Part shown: positions 37,301 through 43,811 of the stretch, in pieces
Position numbering within the stretch: the stretch's first letter is position 1
Layout of the letters: each line of letters opens with the position of its first letter
Assembly (NCBI GenBank): GCA_020851115.1
Contig: JADZDJ010000247.1
Location: forward strand, 1 to 63,744
DNA length: 63,744 bases
From: Pirellulales bacterium
GTDB lineage: Bacteria; Planctomycetota; Planctomycetia; Pirellulales; JADZDJ01
Direction of reading: 5' to 3'
The notes under the pieces: model-generated
Databases searched by the model: none
Seen by the model: only the letters and a program-made list of their open reading frames with translations
Told to the model about the DNA's origin: nothing
Translations under genes and position numbers: made by a program

Positions 37301-40300
37301 GACGGTGGTGCTGCCCGACATCTCCGATCCCGATCCGAACAATAGCCCCTACCCGACTTTGATTTATGTCGAAGTCGGCGGCGTGAAGATCGACGGCCTG
37401 ACGCTCGACGGCGACAACCCGAACCTGACCAGCGGCGTCATGCTGAACGGCGCGGACATCGACGCGGAAGAGGGCATCGCCTCGTACGAAGGCGTGGGGA
37501 ACATCACCGTCGAAAACAACATAGTTCATAATTTCAGCTACACGGGTATCGATTTCTACAACTTTACCAACGACGCAGCCACCTCGAACAACCTGATCGC
37601 GCACAACCTAATCCAAAACCTCGGCGCGTTCGATTGGGGCATCGGCGTGCTGATATACAACAACTTCTACGCGGATATCGTCGAGAACAAGATCGAGGAC
37701 GTGCGGGTCGGCGTGCAGACCGGCAATTTCTATCAGGCCAACCCCGGCGCGACGGCGAATATCTCCGAAAATGAGATTTCCGCCCGCCGCCGCGGCATCT
37801 TCTACAACTTGCATTACGCCAACGCATCGCCGTTTACGGTTGAAGACAATGCGATTACGGCGGTCGATGACCCGTCGGCGCCGATCAACACCACCTGGGC
37901 CGGGATGTTGATCTCCTCGCAGCAAACGGCGGTCTCCGCCGACTTCATCAACAACACCATCGACGGCAGCGCTACCACGAGCATCGCAACCACGGCGGGC
38001 TACAATGTCTGGAATACGCCGACGACCGGCAGCTTGACGATTTCTGGCGGCTCGGTCAGCGGCGTGGGCTACGGCGTGTGGGTCAACAACTACGAAGGTT
38101 ATAACAGCGACGCCGACAACACCGACATCACCATCAGCGGCGTGAACGTCACGGCCGAGTTGATCGGTGTCTACGTGCTGGACAGCGCCTCGAACACGAA
38201 CGGCTCCGCGGTTTCGGCCACGATCGACAACGATACCGAAATCACGACGACCGACATCGCAGGCGTGGGGATCAAAATCGAAGGCGCCGATGCCAGCGCC
38301 ACGATCACCGGCAACGACAACTCCATTCACGACAACCAAGTCGGCATCGATGTCGATGGCGGGAAGGCACTGGTTGAAAACAACGACTTGAACGGCAACA
38401 CGATCGGCGCGTTGATTCAAAACGGCGGCATCGCCGATCTGGGCGATCAGGGCACGAACTTTACCGGCCTGGGAATCAGCGCCGGCGGCAACGATTTCAG
38501 CAGCTACACCGCCGCCGCGACGGCTTTGTCCGGCGCAATCGTGAACCTTAACACCGGCGGAGCGTATTCCGATCCCGGTCCGCAGGGTTTTGCCGGGCCA
38601 GAATACGATGTGGCTGCGTTCGGTAATTTGTGGAACGATGCAACGCCAGCCGGCATTGAAAATGTCGTATGGCACGATGCGGACGATTCGAGCCTTGGAT
38701 TCATTGACTATGCCTCGCTGACGAATCTCGTAATCGACGATCTCAGCATGACGCCGATCGACGAAAACGACGTCGTCACATTGAATGTTTCGTTCACCAA
38801 CGACGCTCAAGATCATACGCTGACGATCAATTGGGGTGACGGCGTGACCGATGTCGTTCATCTCGTGCCGGGAGTATTCGCGTATCCTGCGATGCACACC
38901 TATCTGGATGATGGGCCATATCCCGGCAACGGCACGAGCAGCGACGCGAACAATGTTTCTGTCACGGTGCAGGAAGGCTGGATGCCTGCGACGGGGGCGA
39001 TGCTCGGCGATTCGACCAGCGTGACGGTCAACAATGTTGCCCCACAGTTGACTTCGTTAATCGGAGATACGATCAACGAAGGCGGCCTCGCCACGATTAC
39101 CACCATCATCAGCGACCCCGGCACTCAGGATGTGTTTAGCATCAACGTCGATTGGCAAGATGGCACGCTGATCGACACCATCGGTGGGCTTGGAACCAGC
39201 GACGCCAGCGGTACGGCCGCCAATGGCACCGGCTACGTGTGGGTTGCCGCGACGCGCAGCTTGACGCTCACCCATACGTATCTAGACGACGGACCGTCGC
39301 CTGGCAATGCAACCAGCAGCGATCTGTACGTCGTTGGTCTGTCGGTGGACGACGACGATTTGGGCAACGATAGCGACACGGTCTATGTGACGGTCGACAA
39401 TGTCGATCCGGTCATCGACACGCTCAATATCGGCTCGCCAATCAACGAGTTCACTTCGACCACGCTCGGCGGCACCTATCACGACGATGGCACGCTCGAC
39501 GTGCATCAACTGGATATCGACTGGGATGGCGACAATGTATACGACGAAACGGTCCCGGTTAGCGGAGGCACATTCAGCGTAAACCACACCTACAACGTCG
39601 ATGGTGTATTCACGGTTAACGTGCAACTTCGCGACGACGATTTGGGCGCCGCGACTGGTTCAACGTCGATTACCGTCATTAACGACACGCTCCGCGTGAT
39701 TAGCTTCTCGTCCAATGCCAGCGGGTTCGACGTGACGTTCAACCGAGCGCCGAATTTGGCCCCTCTGAATTTATATTCCGGCTTGCCGGGCGGCTTCGAT
39801 CCAGCCGACGTCACGCTGGTCGGCAACAGCGTCGGCAATGTCAGCGGTTCGATGGTTTGGGAAGCCGGCACCAAGACGCTGCATTTCATCAAGACCAGCG
39901 GCATCTTGGCGAACGACACTTACACGGTCACGCTGGTCAGCGGCTCAACCGCCTTCCACGATGCTTTCGGCAAGCTCGACGGCGACGGCGATCTGGACGA
40001 CACGGAAGTGCCGGACGATTACACCAATAGCTTTGCGGTGAATGTGGTGGTAGGCACTCGCGTCGTCGAAGTGAATGACTTCGCCCGCGGCACCGGCCAG
40101 CACGTGGACGACAATCCGACGGTCGTCCTGTCGCGGTTGGCAGTCAGCGTCAGCAACCGCAACTTGCTACGGTCGATCGACTTCAACTTCCGCTACGATC
40201 CGGCGCTACTAAATGTCGCGGGCGCTTCGTTGGTTTCCGGCCTGCCAGGGGATTGGCAAATCGTCTTCAGTGGCGGCGGCAACACGGGAGTGCTGCACGT

Positions 40301-42092
40301 GGTGGCGTTCGGAGTGACTCCCCTCGCAGGGGGCGACGCGCCGATCGTGCTGATCGACGCCTCGGTTCCCAATTCCGCGGCTTACGGCGCATCGGAGGTC
40401 ATGCGGATTACCGATCTAACCCTTGGCGTTGATGACGGAATGGGATCGGTCGTTCCGCCCGCCGAGACACCAATCGGAGACTTTGCGGTTCATAAGAACG
40501 TCTACCTCGGCGATGCCGATGGCGACGGATTCTACAGCGGCTTCGACGCCGCTTACATTGCCCGCACGGCGCCAATCACCGGGCCGCTCGACACCGGCTA
40601 CTACGCCCACGACTGGACCGACCCTGTCATCGTCGGCGACGTGGACGGCAACGGCGTGATTCAAGGCATCGACGCTTCGATTGTCGCTCAGAAGTCGGTG
40701 TTCCTGCCCACGCCGCAGATTCCAAATTTGCCTGGCCTTCCTCTGACGCCCGTTGGAGGCGGCATCGACCCGCTGCTCAGCATCGACGACAACATTCCGA
40801 TTAATTTGTGCGGAGTGCTTGTGCCAGTAAAGATCGATTCGCCGGTTAGCCTGCCAGGATTGACCTTCGTGACCGCCTACGATGCCAGTGCGATGGATTT
40901 CCACGATGCCACGCAGGGTGCGTTCTGGTCGGCCGGCAGCGGTTGGAGCATTATCGCGAATGAGCCGACGCCCGGCACGATCTACGTAACGATGTATCGT
41001 TCGACCGTCAGCCCGCCGGGCAATGGTACGATCGCGAATCTGCAGTTCCACGTCGAGCTGACCACTCCGATGAACACGTACCCAGTGACGGTTGATATCT
41101 CTAATCCAGGTCAAGGCGATCTGACGTGGACGCATGACGATGGAAGCGTGGTGGTCGATACGAATCCGGCGTTTCAGCCGGGTGATTTCGATGGAGACAG
41201 CGATGTCGATGGCGCCGATTTTGTGATCTGGCAAACACATTTTCCGATGGCCAACGGCGCGATGCCCACCGATGGCGACGGCGATTGCGACGGCGACGTC
41301 GACGGTGCGGACTTCGTGATCTGGCAGACGCATTTCCCCACAGCGCCAGGCCCAGGCGCGGCACAGGAAGCAAACGCTGGTGAAGCTACGGTTGCATCCG
41401 GCCAGGCCGCGACTGGCTCCACTGGCCAATCGGCAGGTGACGCATCCGGCGCAGTGATGAACTATACCGCTGGCAATGCCTCGGACGGAGCTGAGGCAGC
41501 AGATTGGGCGAGCGGCGATTCTGCCAGCGATCGGCCGAGTTCCAGCAGCGCCGCCAGCGCGGCGACCAGTATTGTTTTGGCATCCTCTGCCTCGGGCCCA
41601 ACGTCGTCGGGCGCCATTGCAGAGGAACAGCAGTCTGCCGATTCGTTCGTCAGCACGATCGACTCGTCGATCACTGCAGACCTGTCGACTTCGAGTAATG
41701 AAACTGGACTGATTCCAACTTTCACTGCCATCGTCGCTTCGCCGACAGTTGAAACCGCAGCAAGCGTCTCGACAGCGTCGTCGGCCTCCACCGAAGCCAC
41801 CGTGGACGGCGATAATGGTGCAAGCAATCCGTCGACAATTAGTTCTTCGATGGCGCTTTCGATACTCGACAAACCGACGGTGTTTTCGGCCACCGAGGGC
41901 TATGGCCATTCGGCCAACACCTTACGTATGGGCCCTCAATCGATCGCTGAACTGGACGAACTGTTTGCCGATGCACTCCTCGATCCCACCGATGAGGCCT
42001 GCAACGAGCTTGCCGAGGCAGTTTGCGAAGATACCAGCGCCAAGCCGGAAGACGCCTTCGCCAATTGGGTTGGCGCGGTGTTGGAAGTGTAG
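25386..42092 (+). CDS. Giant secreted beta-helix/PKD/dockerin protein, 5,568 residues
   Basis: The N-terminus (about 95 residues) is Arg/Ser-rich and ends in SLEPRQLL (LEPRQLL at residues 99-105), the planctomycetal extracellular-protein signature. From about residue 105 to 400 lies a lamin-tail-like or other beta domain. Residues about 560-4430 consist mostly of right-handed parallel beta-helix repeats of the NosD/pectate-lyase-like type (ITGNHIYDNDIGIRF, DNNFAGG and similar rungs). A module beginning VWVDDDW or VFVDDDW recurs near residues 1012, 2834 and 3868, and modules beginning EDKMHH or EDRILH occur near 2342, 3300 and 3664. Residues about 4445-4770 hold PKD-like repeats, about 4770-4890 an Ig-like domain. 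Two cohesin-like beta domains are each followed by dockerin-type calcium loops (DADGDGFYSGFDAAYIA near 5040; DFDGDSDVDGADFVIWQTHF and DGDCDGDVDGADFVIWQTHF near 5266-5318). A Ser/Ala/Thr-rich linker and an acidic C-terminal tail follow. It is probably exported and surface-located, with adhesive or polysaccharide-binding function inferred only from architecture. Confidence 0.92.
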   Translation: MTRNRTSPRRGARKSGILRRSLDRFRSRFPRLLRTDFWTASRSRGLWTSIFGERRSTAARSVKSAAPTRKARSSAKKSPRADRPTRRYRKPESLHVESLEPRQLLTTTLGLGDMAITGYASDGNKISIALLKPVDAGTQFTVTDEGWLSGQSGFRGTTEGETTFQINSTLAAGTQISLDFANTTYSNGITSFAGGSDLPVLSSSGDQIFIYNGGFANRPTSGTASSWVTGFQMHGLADWDLNSSSSLTSAKPTIFTDGDTSFAGFNPEVDDAVLNNLGTVSGGPGDIRAVVYESSNWTVSDGPAPTIPGTTMFTVTGMAEQLVIDSSVFAAANGQVTIEVIGGDFVVYDSSDFAKTPLIPTHAVGSVTDIAVTGRDDADDALTLDGSTLVTGVGIDYDGGDNGHDTVNIDAATINFVKVEWHYSGQKDGDLIFDQDGPGATPATTVVYEDLEPVLVNVGSIADADFTLPAGAEAVLEDDGMGGLQLRSTNSTFELTGFTTPTNSLKISGGNKLEVTKSLSVAGFITLDVPEVSLDADLVAPTISGGTGTLAVHVLSNNAQIADAIAIAASGATVSVAAGTYIEDVNVNKALSLQGAGHASSTISGAIGGDNATVRISASGVEISGFTITREGNNVSQWNDSNLNSAGIAIIGQSLSGMLIHDNLITGNRTGIDINNSSGHTVRNNEIVDNHTGMIFRNQTDNLTIVENKITDNRTVGILFLDASGGSNSPVQTALNSNFSNNNISGNWYGGIVDRQSGGSLPAPGTTNLKNFSGNWFGANSPVITTANSAEPAYSSLIPVVYGGTATPPGGQPDIAGPASANFDISPLLDVGTDTDVETTLGQGTFGFQGSHSTLLVTQAGAQTGATGRIQEAVDSTGSSGTVRILAGTYVGNVDATSNAVSLAPGASPAQVTVDGDLTLDGDDTLEIEIEGTNSATQFDNFVVTGTATLGGAAVNVTGSYVPLPGDSFTMIDGAVRSGTFSTASAMLNGIPMSFSYTADDAVLLVDAPSDVWVDDDWVGTLAYGNSVSSDGDDGDDLVSGKIYGYNAFSDTASALTAVATGGTIHVLAGSFSGALSINKDVSIDGQSDALTHLDASSAMTGMDVLAGFNVTISDLDITNFSTNGIHVFGNLDLNASSIIGGLVGAWVDGGTLDALSTIISGAAIFGVQVSSLGDANISTSEITGVGTTAASVIVSSGHADILTSILTNSTRGLLVNATGSATIHDSNLAGNTVRGVENATAAVVDASGNWWGSSVEGTVAAGTLGLIDFTPYLDSGADLDSGARGFEADKSHVHVTKLGQQTSGFRVQEGVNLIADGSLTGGSRIVTVENGSYDETVLVNKSLRLQAATALGTQLMRTSGTQQTIVSIDSTDVTIDGLEIQVNQNFSSGQPIAPVGIGAVQTEFDGLTIENNRITSIGTSDGLWSGSPSLTTSAAGIVLYDSPAGGIPSVTIEDNQVSVAAISGAASFFQRAVWITQANVQITGNVFAGATNDLQFQFASGGSSLIDDNDFIGQHRAGGGGVVIAGPNTSAPITVSNNHFTPTAGDPAGIQTGLVINENWNGATSPVTVLGNTFTGDVIGVLSGNSNGLTIDGNTFTPATGLPSQPALGGNAFVHVVVDSDAPSGGDSASLPVFADIKNNTFNAATGSSGTAVVVADHLPGTFDDVKIGVNGDNTYDADLVTGVQVAGGKATISDTISNLDTAVLVSGGAANVTASTLTGNTTGVLVTGAGAIAVGSGNVVGGGTTGLKFDGAAVSLTSLDLNDLSISGTSGDYITLANSAFDNLDLDGTNLTLDGINVGSMTPPQLFAATNKITDEIDDGTLGLVLLTANTIYVTPAATPTATDNDYTRIKNAVEAAGDNFNIYLLGTFDWTETNAAASWALGNDGVSGGGDDFSIRVPVGLDGVTFTALGGIGGATILGPGEQVGHAGGMLAFRGGPNTGWTISDLDIQDFENAIGFFYGAGGNHAYDNTTITGNHILVPSDFHAGIDSTTNDDIEPGAGKDINVAIHLSFGDNITVSNNVIGFPGTGVSDSGNGNYANSQGILSDTNGAAYEGLQISGNIFNVLGAQSADPEVIIGVWDNGHAHTKNITISGNEFHNLDSGNDPTLNLQRAFRVTSHSGTSSTVTYSNNTVDGANVGWQWLSGENFAGNQPVQIIGNTLTNVRTGFLVQSNGLAHFSDNSMTNTGAMLGVGTGIDVRSGSIVDIDDSTDDNGMVGFATGIKTAGTTTISGNGGSIHGNAVGIDVTAGTAAITGNHIYDNDIGIRFGGSAGGSVTGNDFDGATDNDTDLIINTTGVLAIGAGNSFAGDSFLIDNQSTQSFNLFGANAQTFDEADNFRIEDKMHHPVDSDDTSAGLIYWVEDNVYVTTPSVGSTDSSIQGGINAANTGDTINVEMGTYVENLAINKNLTLLSASGRTATTIQGISGAGALGTIVISGSTTDVNIGGPLGGGFVIQGIDNGLAGIENGAIYISGSHSGMDIRWNEVVANGDHGLVSEYSATIASLSIDHNIFSGQTFTGPNPGGAGFGAQFTLPNVPRQLVVFGNSALKSDIDFSNNQINGTAGGISLTDNSGAPVAAHEQGNVLVTIDATGTMITGNQFTGTTTSTAYSLRARGANNTITGNQFASSTMGTTTADLMVNNNGNAIRGNTFSSSAGAAIQISGGSATIGGSGMGETNFITGYDAGVLVTAGNAILDSNSIAGGTVGLWAAGGKIRAENNDLTGNLVGIRVQNDATVDAGSDNGLDGDPTSLGNSIGQNILVGYSGVGGNYAIEDLNQDALGNVDVYARNNNFGTANPSAIEQVVFHTVDDAQYTQVFYTPAINPPGQTPPPVEVWVDDDWIGTGLGVDADPGDMTDGTFFGYDQFTTIQEAVNAVIGDGTGIVHVRAGSYYENVDVNKSVLIDGAGQTNTFVYPAVANPTGGSLGSVVLLVNEDNITIQGLTVDGDNPNLGAMGSIEASTGIVTNWNQATSLTGMAVKNVTVQNVYLRGIYYANGNDFGTGAFDFEGNTVTNVKSDPASIAIFNFGGYGTIAGNTVSDAADAIATNWSNGTEISGNTVTNSGSGVHSDNNGGAGGVADSIHNNDISLGTSGSYGIFVFVPYKDVTVENNQISGVDTGLAAFGGMGGSASFTGNTVNVNAGGTGAYVTTDTLGYGQMNASATFSGGNFTGGDTGILVEENMGATATVGISGVTIDDPLVGIDVTGGGVTIDGNHIYNNATGIRVSGGTATIDNNNFAGGMDPNNATDLLVTGGTIGNGGVLTGNTFAGSNFYIDLQTTQDLSALTPSNTFQGAADDYRIEDKMHHRVDTDLALSNGLVSWVTNNLYITQPGGGSLDSSIQRGVDALPGGHVVNVEGGVNPYVESVAIDRAVTIDGQGNGPTPTATITAVASGVTLVNVVSTNPTDDVAIQDIAFAGVNGGNVADLGVNVPASANFDTLTIDRSTFTSLHLVGAYVQGDGVTGASAHHVVISNSTFTNNGYNTGGAGDIGFFLYNQDASLSHLTLSNDGALGARLGIQFRGVGAGDGTGVIAMGAVSLDDVKITGKYRTQFVGIQRYSDVTTLTLNDVELGGASSEITGGFGALLRFDAVGSGTLASPATVDLGNTYFHGVAASSAVKNDLEFAPDNTFAFLRADATNTRWDTATDSGVAVPAASLTIAQAYEVEDRILHYVEPDNSGQPAKGWAEVQDGQAFVTSTFGSIINRAIEVVDDLGTVHIASGTYTQSVSTAGKSVTLSVGASPGVVTINGDVTLDSDDTLLMEVNGSTPTYTPGVDHDQWVVNGVVTLGGAVLNTAGSGVTATQGDVLTLIDNDSNDSVGGTFAGVANGDVILVNGEPFFVFYTGGTGNDVVLARAPDGTLPGMTPAPTVVFVDDDWSSDGDGVDADGATGNVVANWDSMTLTGGLAGGVANGTAMGYDQFDNIQDAVNAVAAGGTIFVYAGSYVQQITVDRALTLFGAQAGQDARTRSTTPADETVVLPDISDPDPNNSPYPTLIYVEVGGVKIDGLTLDGDNPNLTSGVMLNGADIDAEEGIASYEGVGNITVENNIVHNFSYTGIDFYNFTNDAATSNNLIAHNLIQNLGAFDWGIGVLIYNNFYADIVENKIEDVRVGVQTGNFYQANPGATANISENEISARRRGIFYNLHYANASPFTVEDNAITAVDDPSAPINTTWAGMLISSQQTAVSADFINNTIDGSATTSIATTAGYNVWNTPTTGSLTISGGSVSGVGYGVWVNNYEGYNSDADNTDITISGVNVTAELIGVYVLDSASNTNGSAVSATIDNDTEITTTDIAGVGIKIEGADASATITGNDNSIHDNQVGIDVDGGKALVENNDLNGNTIGALIQNGGIADLGDQGTNFTGLGISAGGNDFSSYTAAATALSGAIVNLNTGGAYSDPGPQGFAGPEYDVAAFGNLWNDATPAGIENVVWHDADDSSLGFIDYASLTNLVIDDLSMTPIDENDVVTLNVSFTNDAQDHTLTINWGDGVTDVVHLVPGVFAYPAMHTYLDDGPYPGNGTSSDANNVSVTVQEGWMPATGAMLGDSTSVTVNNVAPQLTSLIGDTINEGGLATITTIISDPGTQDVFSINVDWQDGTLIDTIGGLGTSDASGTAANGTGYVWVAATRSLTLTHTYLDDGPSPGNATSSDLYVVGLSVDDDDLGNDSDTVYVTVDNVDPVIDTLNIGSPINEFTSTTLGGTYHDDGTLDVHQLDIDWDGDNVYDETVPVSGGTFSVNHTYNVDGVFTVNVQLRDDDLGAATGSTSITVINDTLRVISFSSNASGFDVTFNRAPNLAPLNLYSGLPGGFDPADVTLVGNSVGNVSGSMVWEAGTKTLHFIKTSGILANDTYTVTLVSGSTAFHDAFGKLDGDGDLDDTEVPDDYTNSFAVNVVVGTRVVEVNDFARGTGQHVDDNPTVVLSRLAVSVSNRNLLRSIDFNFRYDPALLNVAGASLVSGLPGDWQIVFSGGGNTGVLHVVAFGVTPLAGGDAPIVLIDASVPNSAAYGASEVMRITDLTLGVDDGMGSVVPPAETPIGDFAVHKNVYLGDADGDGFYSGFDAAYIARTAPITGPLDTGYYAHDWTDPVIVGDVDGNGVIQGIDASIVAQKSVFLPTPQIPNLPGLPLTPVGGGIDPLLSIDDNIPINLCGVLVPVKIDSPVSLPGLTFVTAYDASAMDFHDATQGAFWSAGSGWSIIANEPTPGTIYVTMYRSTVSPPGNGTIANLQFHVELTTPMNTYPVTVDISNPGQGDLTWTHDDGSVVVDTNPAFQPGDFDGDSDVDGADFVIWQTHFPMANGAMPTDGDGDCDGDVDGADFVIWQTHFPTAPGPGAAQEANAGEATVASGQAATGSTGQSAGDASGAVMNYTAGNASDGAEAADWASGDSASDRPSSSSAASAATSIVLASSASGPTSSGAIAEEQQSADSFVSTIDSSITADLSTSSNETGLIPTFTAIVASPTVETAASVSTASSASTEATVDGDNGASNPSTISSSMALSILDKPTVFSATEGYGHSANTLRMGPQSIAELDELFADALLDPTDEACNELAEAVCEDTSAKPEDAFANWVGAVLEV

Positions 42093-42413
42093 CGCCAAGA
42101 GCACAATTTCAAATGATTCATGCTTCCGCCTATATTCATGCGAACTAGGTGAAATAGGGAACTTCGTCGGCTGATGCCGTCAAAGTCTTCCTGGCTTGAC
42201 TAATTAAAATCCGCGCGCGCCGTCAAGTTTTACCAAACGGCGCTCTCGCCGCATTCAAGTTTGGCGAACCTATTGCGGTTGCCGATGATTCTGGCAGAAC
42301 CAGATTTGCCCACCGGGCAGAGCCTGCCGATGGTTCCGGTCGCGCGATCTCCCGTAAATTGCGACGGCCTCTCATCTTGTCTGCATTCTTGCACCGACGC
42401 TCGACCCGCGCCG
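42093..42413. other. Intergenic region after the giant gene
   Basis: About 320 bases. The frame of the downstream outer-membrane protein is open from 42261, but the part before 42414 is not protein-like. An imperfect GC-rich stem (CGGCG..CGCCG) lies near 42238-42252. No clear terminator with a T run was seen. Confidence 0.4.
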
Positions 42414-43487
42414 ATGATTCAACTTCCACCAGTACAGGCCGCCGCCAAGGCATGTCGCGTCACCGCCCAAATTACGCTCCGATGGAGCGCCGGGATATTT
42501 TCCGTCGCGGCATACCTGTTGATGACAGCGGCGGCGGTTGGGCAAATCACTCCACTCCCATCCGTGATTGAAAGCAACCCTCCTGCTTGGGGATCGTCGC
42601 TATCGCCATTGAACGGTGCATCGGAAATCGAAGAAACGATGCCGCCAAGCGTGTGGTCGCCACCCCCTGCTGGCGTCGGCCCCAAGCTTCCCAAGTGCGA
42701 AGATTGTACAGACGAGTGGCACTGGCAAGTATTGCCGCACAATTTGATCTATCAATCATACATGGCCGGAATGAAAGAGCCGCGGCTGGCGAGCTTTTGG
42801 AACAACGACCCGAAGATCGGTACGATGTGGGATATCGCGCTTGGCGGTCGAGCTGGTTTATGGCGCTACGGCAACGACAATCCCGACTGGCCAGAAGGCT
42901 GGGAACTCGACATCGAAGGGGCGGTCTTTCCGCGTCTCGATCCGCTGGGAGAAAGCACGCCGCTGCTGGCTTCCGATTACCGTTTTGGCATTCCGCTGAC
43001 TTATGGTCGCGGCAATTGGCAATTCAAGCTTGGCTATTACCACATTAGTTCGCATTTGGGTGATGAATTTGTTCTCTCGGTAGATCCGGATCGAGGCGCT
43101 GGACGAATCAACTTCGTTCGCGACGGCATCGTGTTTGGCGCCGGCTATTTTTTCACACCAGCTTTTCGGCTGTACGGAGAAGTCGGCTACTCGCCGGCCG
43201 CCAGCGGCGGAGCCGAACCATTGGAGTTTCAATTCGGATTCGACTGGATGCAAGCCCGCAACACCGGCATGCGCGGCGGGCCATTCTTGGCAACCAATGC
43301 CGATTTGCGTCAGGAAGTCGATTTCGGCGGCAACTTCGTGGTTCAGGCCGGTTGGATGTGGCGTCAATATGTGCGTGGTCCGATCTTCCGAATCGGCGCG
43401 CAGTACTTCTATGGCAATGACGACCAGTTCGAGTTCTTCCAAAGAACCACGTCGCGGATCGGGTGGGGAATTTGGTATGACTTCTGA
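42414..43487 (+). CDS. DUF1207-type outer-membrane protein
   Basis: The preferred ATG at 42414 gives 357 residues starting with a long signal peptide whose hydrophobic part is WSAGIFSVAAYLLMTAAAVGQ. The body carries DUF1207 features seen in planctomycetes: EWHWQVLPHNLIYQSYMAGMKEPRLASFWNN, WDIALGGRAGLWRYGN, WELDIEGAVFPRLDP, RFGIPLTYGRGNWQFKLGYYHISSHLGDE and FFTPAFRLYGEVGYSPAASGGAEPLEFQFGFDW. Alternating beta strands and the terminal aromatic residue (GIWYDF) indicate an outer-membrane beta barrel. The frame is open upstream to 42261, so a longer start cannot be excluded. Function is unknown. Confidence 0.83.
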   Translation: MIQLPPVQAAAKACRVTAQITLRWSAGIFSVAAYLLMTAAAVGQITPLPSVIESNPPAWGSSLSPLNGASEIEETMPPSVWSPPPAGVGPKLPKCEDCTDEWHWQVLPHNLIYQSYMAGMKEPRLASFWNNDPKIGTMWDIALGGRAGLWRYGNDNPDWPEGWELDIEGAVFPRLDPLGESTPLLASDYRFGIPLTYGRGNWQFKLGYYHISSHLGDEFVLSVDPDRGAGRINFVRDGIVFGAGYFFTPAFRLYGEVGYSPAASGGAEPLEFQFGFDWMQARNTGMRGGPFLATNADLRQEVDFGGNFVVQAGWMWRQYVRGPIFRIGAQYFYGNDDQFEFFQRTTSRIGWGIWYDF

Positions 43488-43811
43488 CGGCTAGGCAGCG
43501 CCCACCAGTACTCCATTCGGCCCCCGGTGAACTTGGCGAAACGCCGCGAAACGGAGTACTTGCTTCTCGACGCATGTACAACGCGCGACACCGTAGCCGC
43601 GAGAACGACGATTTTCATTGGTGATGGTTAGTGCGGCCATCTCCCGGAAGGGAAATTCTGGAGAGAGATCGGCAGGCGCAGCCAGAGAAGCATTTTTTCC
43701 GCAAACCCGCGATCCTGGCAATTGGATGTTCGGCATGAATTCGACGATTTATTAAGGGCCGGCTAATGCGAGAATGAAACTGAGGTTCGAGAATTCAGGT
43801 AGAATGTTTGG
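43488..43811. other. Intergenic region
   Basis: About 324 bases between the DUF1207-type gene and the next secreted protein. Short minus-strand open frames here lack protein-like character. I see no repeat, RNA gene or clear promoter. Confidence 0.5.

Noticed and set aside
40416-41909. A 497-codon minus-strand frame antisense to the end of the giant gene
   Set aside because: Arg/Cys/Gly-rich translation without domains; the plus strand carries dockerin-like motifs in the same region.
25386-42092. Interpretation of the many repeated beta-helix rungs as a CRISPR or satellite array
   Set aside because: The repeats are degenerate at DNA level, keep the reading frame and encode regular beta-helix rungs, so they are protein repeats.
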